A stretch of 64,000 bases of DNA from Rhizobium sp. NXC24 (lineage in GTDB: Bacteria > Pseudomonadota > Alphaproteobacteria > Rhizobiales > Rhizobiaceae), in assembly GCF_002944315.1 (NCBI RefSeq), contig NZ_CP024311.1, forward strand, positions 3,664,501-3,728,500, in the 5' to 3' direction. Positions within the stretch are counted from its first letter, which is position 1. Each line of letters starts with the position of its first letter. The notes beneath the pieces are model-generated. The model made no database searches, was not told where the DNA came from, and saw nothing but the letters and a program-made list of their open reading frames with translations. The translations under genes and the position numbers were made by a program. This document shows positions 48,662 to 58,509 of this stretch, in pieces.

Positions 48662-49864
48662 ATGAGCGCATCAACCGATCTTATCGCCACTGAACAGCGC
48701 CTCGGCGCCCATAATTACAAGCCGCTCGATGTCGTGCTGACCCGCGGCGAAGGCGTCTATGTCTGGGACACCGACGGCAAGCGCTACCTCGATTGCCTGT
48801 CAGCATATTCCGCGGTCAACCAGGGGCATTGCCATCCGAAAATCCGCGAGGCGATGATCGAGCAATCCGGCAAGCTGACGCTCACCTCCCGCGCCTTCCG
48901 CAACGACCAGCTCGCCTATCTCTACGAGGAGCTGGCGGCGCTGACCGGCTCGCACAAGATCCTGCCGATGAACTCCGGCGCCGAAGCCGTCGAAACCGCG
49001 ATCAAGGCGGTGCGCAAATGGGGCTATGAGGTGAAGGGCGTTCCGGAAAACCAGGCCGAGATTATCGTCTGCTCCAACAATTTCCACGGCCGGACGCTCA
49101 GCATCATCAGCTTCTCGACCGATCCGGATGCCCGCACCGGCTTCGGCCCCTATACGCCGGGCTTCCGCACTGTTCCTTTCGGCGATGCTGAGGCCTTTGC
49201 TGCCGCGATCAACAAAAACACCGTCGCAGCGCTGATCGAGCCGATCCAGGGCGAGGCCGGTGTCATCATTCCCGCGCCCGGCTACTTCACCCGCGTGCGC
49301 GAACTCTGCACCGTCAACAACGTCACCCTCATCCTCGATGAGATCCAGACTGGCCTCGGCCGCACGGGTAAGCTGCTCGCCGAGGAGCATGAGGGCATCG
49401 AGGCCGACGTAACGCTGATCGGCAAGGCTCTGTCGGGCGGCTTCTATCCCGTCTCCGCTGTGCTTTCCAATTCTGAAGTGCTTGGCGTCTTGAAGCCCGG
49501 CCAGCATGGCTCCACCTTCGGCGGCAATCCGCTGGCCTGCGCCGTCGCTCGCGCCGCGCTGCGCGTCCTGACTGAAGAAGGCATGATCGAGAACGCCGCC
49601 GTCATGGGCGATTATTTCCTCGAAGGCCTGCGCTCGATCCGTTCGACTATCGTCAAGGACGTCCGCGGCCGCGGCCTTATGATGGCGGTGGAGCTGGTGC
49701 CGGAAGCCGGCGGGGCACGACAATATTGCTACCAGCTCAAGGATATCGGCCTGCTCGCCAAGGACACGCACGACCACACGATCCGCCTCGCGCCGCCCCT
49801 GGTCATCACCCGCGATCAGGTCGATTGGGCACTGGAACAGATCGACAAGGTGCTGGCCCAATAG
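48662..49864 (+). CDS. rocD: Ornithine aminotransferase
   Basis: 400 aa class III PLP aminotransferase turning ornithine and 2-oxoglutarate into glutamate-5-semialdehyde and glutamate. Landmarks: [49 protein letters not shown], and the PLP lysine in [21 protein letters not shown] 48662 lies 19 bases after the arginase stop with GGGGGGAA upstream, so the two are one operon ending at the terminator 49895-49921. Confidence 0.95.
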   Translation: MSASTDLIATEQRLGAHNYKPLDVVLTRGEGVYVWDTDGKRYLDCLSAYSAVNQGHCHPKIREAMIEQSGKLTLTSRAFRNDQLAYLYEELAALTGSHKILPMNSGAEAVETAIKAVRKWGYEVKGVPENQAEIIVCSNNFHGRTLSIISFSTDPDARTGFGPYTPGFRTVPFGDAEAFAAAINKNTVAALIEPIQGEAGVIIPAPGYFTRVRELCTVNNVTLILDEIQTGLGRTGKLLAEEHEGIEADVTLIGKALSGGFYPVSAVLSNSEVLGVLKPGQHGSTFGGNPLACAVARAALRVLTEEGMIENAAVMGDYFLEGLRSIRSTIVKDVRGRGLMMAVELVPEAGGARQYCYQLKDIGLLAKDTHDHTIRLAPPLVITRDQVDWALEQIDKVLAQ

Positions 49865-49894
49865 GCCTGATCTTGAGAAGTACCTAAAGTATAT

Positions 49895-49921
49895 CCTGCC
49901 GAAATCTCTTCGGCAGGTTTA
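49895..49921 (+). terminator. Terminator of rocF-rocD
   Basis: CCTGCCGAA (49895-49903) pairs perfectly with TTCGGCAGG (49909-49917), five-base loop, followed by TTTA. Confidence 0.85.
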
Positions 49922-49998
49922 GGTTTGAGCAACATTCTTGCGTTATTCTCATGATAACGCGTCAGTTTTGGCGCCATACTTGAATGGGAAGAATGTTC

Positions 49999-50475
49999 AT
50001 GGCCACGATCAATTCCACCAGCTTCAGCGGCGACACCTTGGAGATCATTGCCTTCCGGCTTCATGATCAGGAGTTCTGCGTCAAGACCACCACGATCCGC
50101 GAAATCCGCGGCTGGGCGCCGTCGACGCCGATCCCGCATGCGCCGGCCGATGTCATCGGCGTCATGAACCTGCGCGGCTCGGTCATTCCGATCATCGATC
50201 TCGCCTACAAACTCGGCATGAAGAGCACGGTCGCAAACGAGCGCAGCGCCATCGTCGTCGCCGAAGTCCACAACATGGTCATCGGTATGCTGGTCGACCG
50301 CGTTTCCGACATCCTGACGATCTCCTCGAGCCAGGTCCAGCCGGTCCCTGAGGTCACGGCTTCCTTCGATCGCGCCTTCTGCGAAGGCATCATCGCCACC
50401 GAAAGCGGCATGATCTGCTTCCTGAACCTCGCCAAGATGTTCAAGGAAAACGAAACGGAAGAACTCGCCGCCTAA
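49999..50475 (+). CDS. cheW: CheW-like chemotaxis coupling protein (orphan)
   Basis: 158 aa. The CheW fold is clear: IIAFRLHDQEFCVKTTTIREI, DVIGVMNLRGSVIPIIDLAYKLG and VSDILTISSSQVQPVPEV. It links chemoreceptors to CheA. No cheA, mcp or other che genes are in the window, so it is an orphan copy. ATG 49999 has GGAAGA upstream; the in-frame ATG at 49984 is less well placed. Confidence 0.92.
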   Translation: MATINSTSFSGDTLEIIAFRLHDQEFCVKTTTIREIRGWAPSTPIPHAPADVIGVMNLRGSVIPIIDLAYKLGMKSTVANERSAIVVAEVHNMVIGMLVDRVSDILTISSSQVQPVPEVTASFDRAFCEGIIATESGMICFLNLAKMFKENETEELAA

Positions 50476-50560
50476 ACGCTCGTTCTTCATACCATTCTCT
50501 ATGAATAGAGCCGCCCCGGTTTTCCAGGACGGCTTCTGCATGCAGTCGCCGTGCCGGGGT

Positions 50561-52219
50561 TCAGCCAAACAGCGCGTATGTGCTCTTGATCGTCACCCAG
50601 ACGCCCCAGAGCAACGGGATGCCGACGATCGCCCAGGCGATCAGCGCCCTGGCGTCGAGGCCGCCTGTGCCGATGCCGAAGGAACCGGTGGGGCCGGCGT
50701 TCGCGGCGGCGGTTCTCGCCTGCAAGGCAGCAACCTCGCCATCCGACATGAACCATTTGTCCGAAAGCGGCTTCACCAGCGAGTTGGCGATCAGACCCAA
50801 CGCCAACATGCCGGCGAGGATATACATGGTGAAGCTGTAAAGCTGCGCGCCTTCGACGCCGGCAGCCTTCTGCGCCTCGCGGATATAGTTGACCACCACC
50901 GGACCGATGATGCCGGCCGTCGCCCAGGCGGTGAGCAACCGGCCATGGATCGCACCGACGAACTGCGTGCCGAAGATATCAGCGAGATAGGCGGGAACCG
51001 TGGCGAAGCCGCCGCCATACATCGACAGGATGATGCAAAGGGCACCTACGAACAGCACCTTGCTGTGAATGCCCGCTGCCCACGGTGCAAGGACATAGAG
51101 CGCAATCCCGATAACGAAGAAGCAATAATAGGTGTTCTTGCGCCCGATTCTATCGGACAAGGATGCCCAGAAGAAGCGACCGCCAATATTGAAGAGCGAC
51201 AGGAGACCGGCAAAGCCCGCGGCGATCACAGCGACGGCGGCCACCTGGTCTTTGCTCAGAGCGGCGAACGTCACATCCGGCAGACCGATCAGCGCACCAC
51301 CGAAGATTTCCTGTAGCATCGGCGAAGCCATGCCGATGACGCCGATGCCAGCCGAGACGTTGAGGCATAGCACAGCCCAGATCAGCCAGAACTGCTTGGT
51401 CTTATGGGCGTCGCGCAGATGCACGTGCTTGGTCGTGATCATCGTGCTCTTGGCGGCGGGCGGCGTCCATCCATCCGGGCGCCAGCCGGCCGGCGGCAGG
51501 CGGTAGCCGAAGGCGCCGCCCATCATGAAGACGAAGTAGATCGCCGCCATGACGACGAATGTCTGCCAGACTCCGGCTGAACCGTCGCTGCGGAAGCTGG
51601 TCATCAGCAGGTTGGCGAGCGGCGCGCCGATCATCGCTCCTCCCCCGAAGCCCATGATAGCCATGCCCGTCGCCATGCCGCGCCGATCGGGAAACCATTT
51701 GATAAGCGTCGATACCGGCGAGATATAGCCGAGACCGAGACCGACGCCGCCGATGACGCCGGCGCCGATCCACATCAGCCAAAGCTGATGGAAGACGACG
51801 CCGATCGCGGCAACCAGAATGCCGCCGCACCAGCAGCAAGCGGAGACGACGCCCGCCTTGCGCGGCCCGACCCGCTCCAGCCAGCCGCCCCAAATGGCAG
51901 CGGAAGAGCCCAGCAATACGAAAAACAAGGTATAGATCCAGCCGAGATCGCTGACGCGCCAATCGCAGCTCGTGGTGACGAGGGCGGAAAGAAGATTGAG
52001 GCCAGCGCATTCGGCCGGCGGCGTCGAAATGCCGAGCGCTTTCGACAATGGCAGCCAGAAGACGCTGAAACCATAAGCCATGCCAATGCAAAGATGGATC
52101 GCCAGAGCTGCCGGCGGCACCAGCCATCGATTGAAACCGGGTTTGGCGATAATGCGCTCGCGATCGAGCAAACCTGATGTTATCTGTTCTCTTGAAATAT
52201 CTGTTTCCGCAGTCGTCAT
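50561..52219 (-). CDS. OFA-type MFS transporter (oxalate/formate antiporter family)
   Basis: 552 aa with about twelve membrane segments; longer than usual because of an extended central loop and a C-terminal extension (about residues 480-552) with extra hydrophobic helices. OFA-family features are present (IHLCIGMAYGFSVFWLPLSKAL, WFPDRRGMATGMAIMGFGGGAMIGAPL). Its place directly after fdsD suggests formate or oxalate movement. GGAGGAG upstream of the ATG at 52219 decides the start. Confidence 0.87.
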   Translation of the reverse strand: MTTAETDISREQITSGLLDRERIIAKPGFNRWLVPPAALAIHLCIGMAYGFSVFWLPLSKALGISTPPAECAGLNLLSALVTTSCDWRVSDLGWIYTLFFVLLGSSAAIWGGWLERVGPRKAGVVSACCWCGGILVAAIGVVFHQLWLMWIGAGVIGGVGLGLGYISPVSTLIKWFPDRRGMATGMAIMGFGGGAMIGAPLANLLMTSFRSDGSAGVWQTFVVMAAIYFVFMMGGAFGYRLPPAGWRPDGWTPPAAKSTMITTKHVHLRDAHKTKQFWLIWAVLCLNVSAGIGVIGMASPMLQEIFGGALIGLPDVTFAALSKDQVAAVAVIAAGFAGLLSLFNIGGRFFWASLSDRIGRKNTYYCFFVIGIALYVLAPWAAGIHSKVLFVGALCIILSMYGGGFATVPAYLADIFGTQFVGAIHGRLLTAWATAGIIGPVVVNYIREAQKAAGVEGAQLYSFTMYILAGMLALGLIANSLVKPLSDKWFMSDGEVAALQARTAAANAGPTGSFGIGTGGLDARALIAWAIVGIPLLWGVWVTIKSTYALFG

Positions 52220-52337
52220 GAACAACTCCTCCTTGATTCAGAGACTGGAAATTCTCAATTTTTCTACTTTAAATTGCATTAACGAGCAGATTCCGCCATC
52301 CTCCCTTCTTATTCAGAATATCTAATATTTGACCGGA

Positions 52338-52595
52338 TCAGTCTTGCTTGACTGGCTCCGGCCTATGGATCAATGGGGCTGCCTCCAGCACCAAGGGATC
52401 CAATCCACTATTTCCATTATCAATTATTTCGAAAAACTGCCGCCGCATCCGCGGATCCCAGAATTTATTGATATGCGTCGCAACGCCCTGTGCCGCCTCG
52501 TTGGCTGGCTGCGTTTTGAAGAAAGTGGCGATCTGGTTCGCCATATAGACGAGCTTGGCTGACGTTTTGCCGTGGGGTGTTTCGTCAGGCGACAT
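52338..52595 (-). CDS. fdsD: Formate dehydrogenase delta subunit
   Basis: 85 aa small subunit of soluble NAD-dependent formate dehydrogenase, needed for assembly or stability. Signature: KLVYMANQIATFFKTQ, EAAQGVATHINKFWDPRMRRQFF. Its start lies within the last 11 bases of fdhD, so it is coupled to it. Last fds gene before the transporter. Confidence 0.9.
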   Translation of the reverse strand: MSPDETPHGKTSAKLVYMANQIATFFKTQPANEAAQGVATHINKFWDPRMRRQFFEIIDNGNSGLDPLVLEAAPLIHRPEPVKQD

Positions 52596-53412
52596 CGGCG
52601 ATGCTCCCTGGGGTAATGCGCTGCGGATGGGTGAAAATCTCAAAATCGTCGCCGCGCACCAGTGCTACCAGCGTCATGCCGGCTTCTTCGGCGGTGCGGA
52701 TGGCAAGTGCGGTCGGCGCGGAAATGGCAATGAGGACGGAGCTGCCCAGTATCGCAGCCTTCTGCACCATCTCGACCGACAAGCGGCTGGTGACGGCAAC
52801 GACGCCCTCAGGCCCCTTATGGCCGGAACGGATGACGGCGCCGCAGAGCTTGTCCAACGCATTATGGCGCCCGACATCTTCACGCACGGCGATCAATCCC
52901 TCGGCCGAAATATAAAAGCCCGCCCCATGCACGGCGCGGGTCTCATGGTTCAATACCTGCGCGTCGCTCAAAAGAGCGACCGCTTTGACGATATCCCCAT
53001 ACGAGATTGTCAGAGCGACCTTCGAAACATCCGGCACCTCGCGCACCGCCTGCTCGATCGATTCGATGCCACAGAGCCCACAGCCGACCGGCCCGGCCAT
53101 ATGCCGCCGCCGGACGCGCAGCGCATCGGCCGCGTCATCGACCAGAGTGATCTGCATATCGATCCCCCGCTCGTCCTCTATCGGCTCGATCGCGGCTATC
53201 TGATCGACATTGGTAATGATGCCCTCGGTCAGGCTGAAGCCGACCGCAAAATCCTCGATATCGGCAGGCGTACCCATCATCACCGCATGCGACGTGCCGC
53301 CATAGGAAAAGGCAATCGGAACTTCTTCCGGCACGGTGCGCGTACCCGAGCGTACCAGGCCATTGCGGCGGGCAGTTTCGGGGACGGTCGTGGTGCGGGT
53401 GAAACGGGTCAT
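52585..53412 (-). CDS. fdhD: Formate dehydrogenase accessory sulfurtransferase FdhD
   Basis: 275 aa protein that passes sulfur from a desulfurase to the molybdopterin of formate dehydrogenase. The cysteine motif GCGLCGIE (CGXCG) is present, and the C-terminal part has REDVGRHNALDKL and SRLSVEMVQKAA. The start at 53412 lies beyond a hairpin repeat (53425-53447) that separates it from fdsA. It plays the fdsC role in this operon. Confidence 0.93.
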   Translation of the reverse strand: MTRFTRTTTVPETARRNGLVRSGTRTVPEEVPIAFSYGGTSHAVMMGTPADIEDFAVGFSLTEGIITNVDQIAAIEPIEDERGIDMQITLVDDAADALRVRRRHMAGPVGCGLCGIESIEQAVREVPDVSKVALTISYGDIVKAVALLSDAQVLNHETRAVHGAGFYISAEGLIAVREDVGRHNALDKLCGAVIRSGHKGPEGVVAVTSRLSVEMVQKAAILGSSVLIAISAPTALAIRTAEEAGMTLVALVRGDDFEIFTHPQRITPGSIADVA

Positions 53413-53424
53413 GTGGCGACCCTT

Positions 53425-53447
53425 CCTTCTCCCCGACGGGGAGAAGG
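53425..53447. repeat. Hairpin repeat, copy 3, inside the fds operon
   Basis: CCTTCTCCCC and GGGGAGAAGG with a three-base loop, nearly identical to the copies at 24095 and 24222. It lies between the fdsA stop and fdhD start, where it could stabilise the upstream mRNA or partly terminate it. Confidence 0.7.
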
Positions 53448-53464
53448 GGTCAATCCATCGGATA

Positions 53465-56344
53465 TCACTCCGCTGCCTCCAGCTTCCCAGCAATCCGGCG
53501 CGATTGCCGCGCTTGTTCGTCATAGTCGATCTGCCATTGCGACGGGCCGTTGGAGGGCGAGACCTGCACCGCCGTCACCTTGTATTCCGGACAATTGGTC
53601 GCCCAGTCGGAATAGTCGGTTGTGATGACATTCGCCTGCGTGTCCGGATGATGGAAGGTCGTGTAGACGACGCCGGGGGCCACGCGATCGGTGATCAGCG
53701 CGCGCAGCGTCGTGTCGCCCGAGCGGCTGGCGAGCTTGACCCAATCGCCGTCGCGGATGCCGCGCTGTTCGGCATCGTGCGGATGGATCTCCAACCGGTC
53801 CTCCGCATGCCAGACAACATTGTCCGTCCGCCGCGTTTGTGCGCCGACATTGTACTGGCTGAGGATACGCCCGGTGGTGAGCAGCAGCGGAAAGCGCGGG
53901 CCGGTGCGTTCGTCGGTCGCGACATATTCCGTGCGGATGAACTTGCCCTTGCCGCGCACGAAACCATCGACATGCATGATCGGCGAGCCAAGAGGCGTCT
54001 TCTCGTTGCATGGCCACTGCACCGAGCCCATCTTTTCCAGATAGTCATAGGAGACAAGCGCGAAGCTCGGCGTCGTCGCGGCGATCTCGTCCATGATCTC
54101 GGACGGATGCGTATAGTTCCAGGCAAGGCCCATGGCCTGCGCCATCTTCTGCGTCACTTCCCAATCCCCATAGCCGTTGCGTGGGGTCATGACTTTGCGC
54201 ACGCGATTGATGCGACGCTCGGCATTGGTGAAGGTGCCGTCCTTTTCGAGGAAGGTCGAGCCCGGCAGGAAGACGTGGGCGTAGTTGGCCGTCTCATTCA
54301 GGAAGAGGTCGTGAACGACGACGCATTCCATGGCGGCAAGGCCGGCGGCGACATGCTTGGTGTCCGGATCGGACTGCAGAATATCCTCACCTTGGATGTA
54401 GATGCCTTTGAAGGTGCCATCGACGGCGGCATCGAGCATGTTGGGGATGCGCAGACCGGGCTCGTTGTTGAGCTTTACGCCCCAGAGCTTTTCGAAGATG
54501 TCACGCGTCGCATCGTCGGAGATGTGGCGATAGCCCGGCAGCTCATGCGGGAAGGACCCCATGTCGCAGGAGCCCTGCACATTGTTCTGGCCGCGCAACG
54601 GGTTCACGCCGACGCCCGGACGGCCGATATTGCCCGTCGCCATGGCGAGATTGGCGATCGCCATAACGGTCGTCGAGCCCTGGCTGTGCTCAGTGACGCC
54701 AAGGCCGTAATAGATCGCGCCATTGCCGCCCTTGGCATAGAGGCGGGCCGCGCCACGCACGAGATCGGCGGGAACGCCGGTGAACTTTTCCGTCTCCTCC
54801 GGGCTATGCTGCGGCTCGGCGACGAAGGCAGCCCAATCCTCGAATTCGGACCAGTCGCAGCGTTCGCGGATGAACTTCTCGTCGAACAAGCCTTCGGTGA
54901 CGATGACATGGGCGAGCGCCGTCAGCATGGCGACGTTGGTGCCCGGCTTCAGCGGCAGGTGATAGCTCGCCTCGACATGCGGCGTGCGCACCAGATCGAT
55001 GCGGCGGGGATCGATGACGATAAGCTTGGCGCCCTGGCGCAGCCGCTTCTTCAGCCGCGAACCGAAGACCGGATGGCCGTCCGTCGGATTGGCGCCGATG
55101 ACGACGACGACATCGGAATGTTCGACGCTGTCGAAATCCTGCGTGCCGGCCGAAGTGCCGAAGGTCTGGCCGAGGCCGTAGCCGGTTGGCGAATGGCAGA
55201 CGCGGGCGCAAGTATCGACGTTGTTGTTGCCGAAGCCGGCGCGCACCAGCTTCTGCACGAGGTAGGTCTCCTCATTGGTGCAGCGCGACGAGGTGATGCC
55301 ACCGATGGAGTCGCGGCCGTATTGATATTGCAGGCGCTTGAACTCCGTGGCGATGTGGGCAAAGGCCTCATCCCAGGTGACTTCCCGCCAGGGATCGCTG
55401 ATCTTCTCGCGGACCATCGGATTGAGGATGCGGTCCTTGTGAGTCGAATAGCCGTAGGCGAAGCGGCCCTTGACGCAGGAATGGCCGCGATTGGCTTGGC
55501 CGTCCTTCCAGGGCACCATGCGCACCAGTTCCTCGCCGCGCATTTCCGCCTTGAACGAGCAGCCGACGCCGCAATAGGCGCAGGTGGTGACGACGGAGTG
55601 TTCCGGCTGGCCGATCGATATCACCGATTTCTCGGTCAGAGTCGCGGTCGGGCAAGCCTGCACGCAGGCGCCGCAGGAAACGCATTCCGAATCGATGAAA
55701 TGCTCATGCATGCCCGCCGAGACGCGCGAGCCAAAACCGCGGCCCTCGATAGTCAGCGCGAAGGTGCCCTGCACCTCCTCACAGGCATTCACGCAACGGG
55801 AGCAGACGATGCATTTCGACGGATCATAGGTGAAATAGGGATTGGACTCGTCCTTAGGCATCCATTTCTGATTGATGTCGCCGTTGTTGCGTGCCTTGAC
55901 GTGATTGTCGCCGTCGTAGCCATAGCGCACGTCGCGCAGACCGACAGCGCCCGCCATATCCTGCAATTCGCAATCGCCATTGGCGGCGCAGGTCAGGCAG
56001 TCGAGCGGATGGTCGGAGATATAAAGCTCCATCACGCCACGGCGAATATCCTTCAATCGTCCGGTCTGTGTGTGCACCACCATGCCCGGCGCCACCGGCG
56101 TCGTGCAGGAAGCCGGCGTGCCTGCCCTTCCCTCGATCTCGACCAGACAGAGGCGGCAGGAGCCGAAGGCATCGATCATGTCGGTGGCGCACAGCTTCGG
56201 CACCATGATCCCGGCTTCTCTCGACGCGCGCATGACCGAGGTACCTTCCGGCACGGTGATTTGCTGCCCGTCGATGGTCAAGGACACCATGCTTTCGGAG
56301 CGGGAGGCTGGAGTACCGTAATCAATTTCGGAAACAAGGGACAT
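53465..56344 (-). CDS. fdsA: NAD-dependent formate dehydrogenase alpha subunit
   Basis: 959 aa molybdopterin catalytic subunit oxidising formate to CO2. Cofactor sites in order: an N-terminal [2Fe-2S] domain (Cys52, 63, 66, 80), an HxxxCxxCxxxxxC cluster (His112, Cys116, 119, 125), two ferredoxin-type [4Fe-4S] clusters (178-188 and 221-231), a [4Fe-4S] next to the Mo site (255, 258, 262, 290), and the active-site Cys383-His384 in CARVCHSP. The Mo ligand is Cys, not selenocysteine. The layout matches oxygen-tolerant soluble FdsA. It follows fdsB by six bases. Confidence 0.95.
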   Translation of the reverse strand: MSLVSEIDYGTPASRSESMVSLTIDGQQITVPEGTSVMRASREAGIMVPKLCATDMIDAFGSCRLCLVEIEGRAGTPASCTTPVAPGMVVHTQTGRLKDIRRGVMELYISDHPLDCLTCAANGDCELQDMAGAVGLRDVRYGYDGDNHVKARNNGDINQKWMPKDESNPYFTYDPSKCIVCSRCVNACEEVQGTFALTIEGRGFGSRVSAGMHEHFIDSECVSCGACVQACPTATLTEKSVISIGQPEHSVVTTCAYCGVGCSFKAEMRGEELVRMVPWKDGQANRGHSCVKGRFAYGYSTHKDRILNPMVREKISDPWREVTWDEAFAHIATEFKRLQYQYGRDSIGGITSSRCTNEETYLVQKLVRAGFGNNNVDTCARVCHSPTGYGLGQTFGTSAGTQDFDSVEHSDVVVVIGANPTDGHPVFGSRLKKRLRQGAKLIVIDPRRIDLVRTPHVEASYHLPLKPGTNVAMLTALAHVIVTEGLFDEKFIRERCDWSEFEDWAAFVAEPQHSPEETEKFTGVPADLVRGAARLYAKGGNGAIYYGLGVTEHSQGSTTVMAIANLAMATGNIGRPGVGVNPLRGQNNVQGSCDMGSFPHELPGYRHISDDATRDIFEKLWGVKLNNEPGLRIPNMLDAAVDGTFKGIYIQGEDILQSDPDTKHVAAGLAAMECVVVHDLFLNETANYAHVFLPGSTFLEKDGTFTNAERRINRVRKVMTPRNGYGDWEVTQKMAQAMGLAWNYTHPSEIMDEIAATTPSFALVSYDYLEKMGSVQWPCNEKTPLGSPIMHVDGFVRGKGKFIRTEYVATDERTGPRFPLLLTTGRILSQYNVGAQTRRTDNVVWHAEDRLEIHPHDAEQRGIRDGDWVKLASRSGDTTLRALITDRVAPGVVYTTFHHPDTQANVITTDYSDWATNCPEYKVTAVQVSPSNGPSQWQIDYDEQARQSRRIAGKLEAAE

Positions 56345-56350
56345 CTGGTC

Positions 56351-57907
56351 TTACTCCGCCGCTTCAATCAGGGGAACCGGAGAGAAATCCTCCGGAAAAT
56401 GCGTCATCGCGCTCATGACCGGATAGGGCGTGAACCCGCCGAGTGCGCAAAGCGAGCCGAATTTCATCGTGTTGCAGAGATCGGCAAGCAGCGCCCGGTT
56501 CTGTTCCGGCTCGATGCCGCGTGCGATCTTGTCTGCCGTCTCGACGCCGCGGATCGAGCCGATACGGCAGGGCGTGCACTTGCCGCAGCTTTCCACCGCG
56601 CAGAATTCCATGGCGAAACGCGCCTGCTTCAACATGTCGGCCGTATCGTCGAAGACGACGATGCCGGCATGGCCGATCAGCCCGTCCTTGGCCGCAAAGG
56701 CTTCATAGTCGAAGGGCGTATCGAAGAGCTTGCGAGGGAAATAAGCCCCCAGCGGCCCGCCGACCTGCACCGCCTTCACCGGCCTGCCAGACCTCGTGCC
56801 GCCGCCGATCCTGTCGACGATATCGCCAAGCGATAGGCCGAAGGCCGTCTCATAGAGGCCAGCATGTTTGACGTTGCCGGCGATCTGGAGAGGAATCGTG
56901 CCGCGCGAACGGCCCATGCCGAAATCGCGGTAGAAGGCAGCCCCCTTGTCCATGATGACCGGGACGGAGGCGAGCGAAATGACATTGTTGATGACGGTCG
57001 GACAGTCGAACAGGCCCTTATGCGCCGGCAGCGGGGGCTTGGCGCGCACAACGCCGCGCTTGCCTTCCAGGCTGTTGAGCAGCGACGTTTCCTCGCCACA
57101 AACATAGGCGCCGGCGCCGCTGCGGATCTCCATATCGAAAGCCTTGCCGGAGCCAAGCACCGAGGCACCGAGAATGCCGGCAGCTCTGGCGATCTCGACC
57201 GCCTCGGTCATGACGGCAATCGCATGCGGATATTCCGAGCGCGTGTAGACGAAACCCTTGGTCGCGCCGGTCGCTAGGCCGGCGATCGCCATGCCCTCGA
57301 TCAGCACGAAGGGATCGCCTTCCATGATCATACGGTCGGCGAAGGTGCCGCTGTCGCCCTCGTCGGCATTGCAGACGATGTATTTGCGGTCGCCCGGCGC
57401 GTCGAGCACCGTCTTCCATTTGATACCGGTCGGGAAACCTGCACCACCGCGACCGCGCAGGCCGGAATCGGTGACCTCCTTGACGATATCGCCTGCCGCC
57501 ATGTCGACGGCGCGACGCACCCCCTTCAGACCGCCATGGGCTTCATAGTCTTCCAGTGAAAGAGGATCTGTGATGCCGCAACGGGCGAAAGTGAGACGGG
57601 TCTGTTCCTTGAGGAATGGGAGGTTTTCGACCTCCCCAAGACAGAGCGGATGAGCGCCGCCGGTGATCAGCCCGGCATCGAAAATATCAGCCACGTCCTT
57701 GGCCTTCACCGGCCCATAACCGATACGCTTGCCGTCGACTTCAACCTCGACCAGCGGCTCCAGCCAGAACATGCCGCGCGAGCCGTTGCGCACAATCTGC
57801 GCATCAAGACCCCGGCTGGCGATCTCCTGCGCGACCGCCTTCGCCACCTTTTCGGCACCGAGGGAAAGAGCGGCAGCATCGCGGGGAATGTAAATCTTCA
57901 CCGTCAT
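56351..57907 (-). CDS. fdsB: Formate dehydrogenase beta subunit (NuoF-like)
   Basis: 518 aa. A thioredoxin-like N-terminal domain (about 1-115) is followed by the FMN/NADH-binding NuoF domain (GRGGAGFPTGIKW, NADEGDSGTF, YICGEE-like AYVCGEET) and a [4Fe-4S] site SCGKCTPCRIG. It takes electrons from FdsA and reduces NAD. The start overlaps the fdsG stop by four bases. Confidence 0.94.
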   Translation of the reverse strand: MTVKIYIPRDAAALSLGAEKVAKAVAQEIASRGLDAQIVRNGSRGMFWLEPLVEVEVDGKRIGYGPVKAKDVADIFDAGLITGGAHPLCLGEVENLPFLKEQTRLTFARCGITDPLSLEDYEAHGGLKGVRRAVDMAAGDIVKEVTDSGLRGRGGAGFPTGIKWKTVLDAPGDRKYIVCNADEGDSGTFADRMIMEGDPFVLIEGMAIAGLATGATKGFVYTRSEYPHAIAVMTEAVEIARAAGILGASVLGSGKAFDMEIRSGAGAYVCGEETSLLNSLEGKRGVVRAKPPLPAHKGLFDCPTVINNVISLASVPVIMDKGAAFYRDFGMGRSRGTIPLQIAGNVKHAGLYETAFGLSLGDIVDRIGGGTRSGRPVKAVQVGGPLGAYFPRKLFDTPFDYEAFAAKDGLIGHAGIVVFDDTADMLKQARFAMEFCAVESCGKCTPCRIGSIRGVETADKIARGIEPEQNRALLADLCNTMKFGSLCALGGFTPYPVMSAMTHFPEDFSPVPLIEAAE

Positions 57908-58383
57908 CGGCGCGCCTCCTTCACGAGGTCTTCGACGGCCTCATCGTCCAGGCGGCCGTGCAGCTCGCCGTCCAGCATCGCCGACGGCGCGCAGGCGCAG
58001 AGGCCGAGACAGTAGACCGGCTCCAGCGTCACGCTGCCATCCAGCGTCGTCTGGTGAAAATCGATACCAAGCAGCCGCTTGACGTGCTCGGCCAGCGCAT
58101 CGCCGCCCATCGACTGACAGGCTTCGGCACGACAGAGCTTCAGGACATGACGGCCAGCGGGATGATCGCGATAATCATGGTAGAAGGTCATCACGCCATG
58201 CACTTCGGCGCGCGATAGGTTCAGGGCCTTGGCGATCAACGGAAGCGTATCCTGCGGCACATAACCGAATTCCTCCTGGATCCCGTGCAGGATCGGCAGG
58301 AGCGGACCTTCCATCGACTTCATGCTGTCGATGATAACGCCGGCGCGGGCCGCGATCTCGCCCGAACCAAGATGCAAATTCAT
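57904..58383 (-). CDS. fdsG: Formate dehydrogenase gamma subunit (NuoE-like)
   Basis: 159 aa [2Fe-2S] subunit. Ligands lie in CRAEACQSMGG and CLGLCACAP; GYVPQDTLPLIAKALNL is the helical N-terminal part. ATG 58383 follows GGGAGGG at good spacing. First structural gene of fdsGBA-fdhD-fdsD. A perfect inverted repeat lies about 100 bases upstream. Confidence 0.94.
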   Translation of the reverse strand: MNLHLGSGEIAARAGVIIDSMKSMEGPLLPILHGIQEEFGYVPQDTLPLIAKALNLSRAEVHGVMTFYHDYRDHPAGRHVLKLCRAEACQSMGGDALAEHVKRLLGIDFHQTTLDGSVTLEPVYCLGLCACAPSAMLDGELHGRLDDEAVEDLVKEARR

Positions 58384-58484
58384 ATGCAGCCCTCCCAGGC
58401 TTTCCTCCGTAAACAGGCGTCGACGCGTGCTCACCAAACAAAAATCGCAAGGAAGAGGCGGGGGATCAATAAGGTAATCCCGTC

Positions 58485-58509
58485 AGTCGATAGAAAACTC
58501 CTATCGACT
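58485..58509. promoter_or_regulatory. Candidate LysR-type operator of the fds operon
   Basis: AGTCGATAG (58485-58493) and CTATCGACT (58501-58509), a perfect nine-base inverted repeat with a seven-base spacer, contain a T-N11-A (58491 to 58503) typical of LysR-type sites. It covers the stop codon of the regulator gene and lies 102 bases before fdsG. Confidence 0.6.

Noticed and set aside
53336..56836. A long open frame (over 1100 codons) antisense to fdsA
   Set aside because: Same cause as above; the sense strand is a clear formate dehydrogenase with all cofactor motifs.
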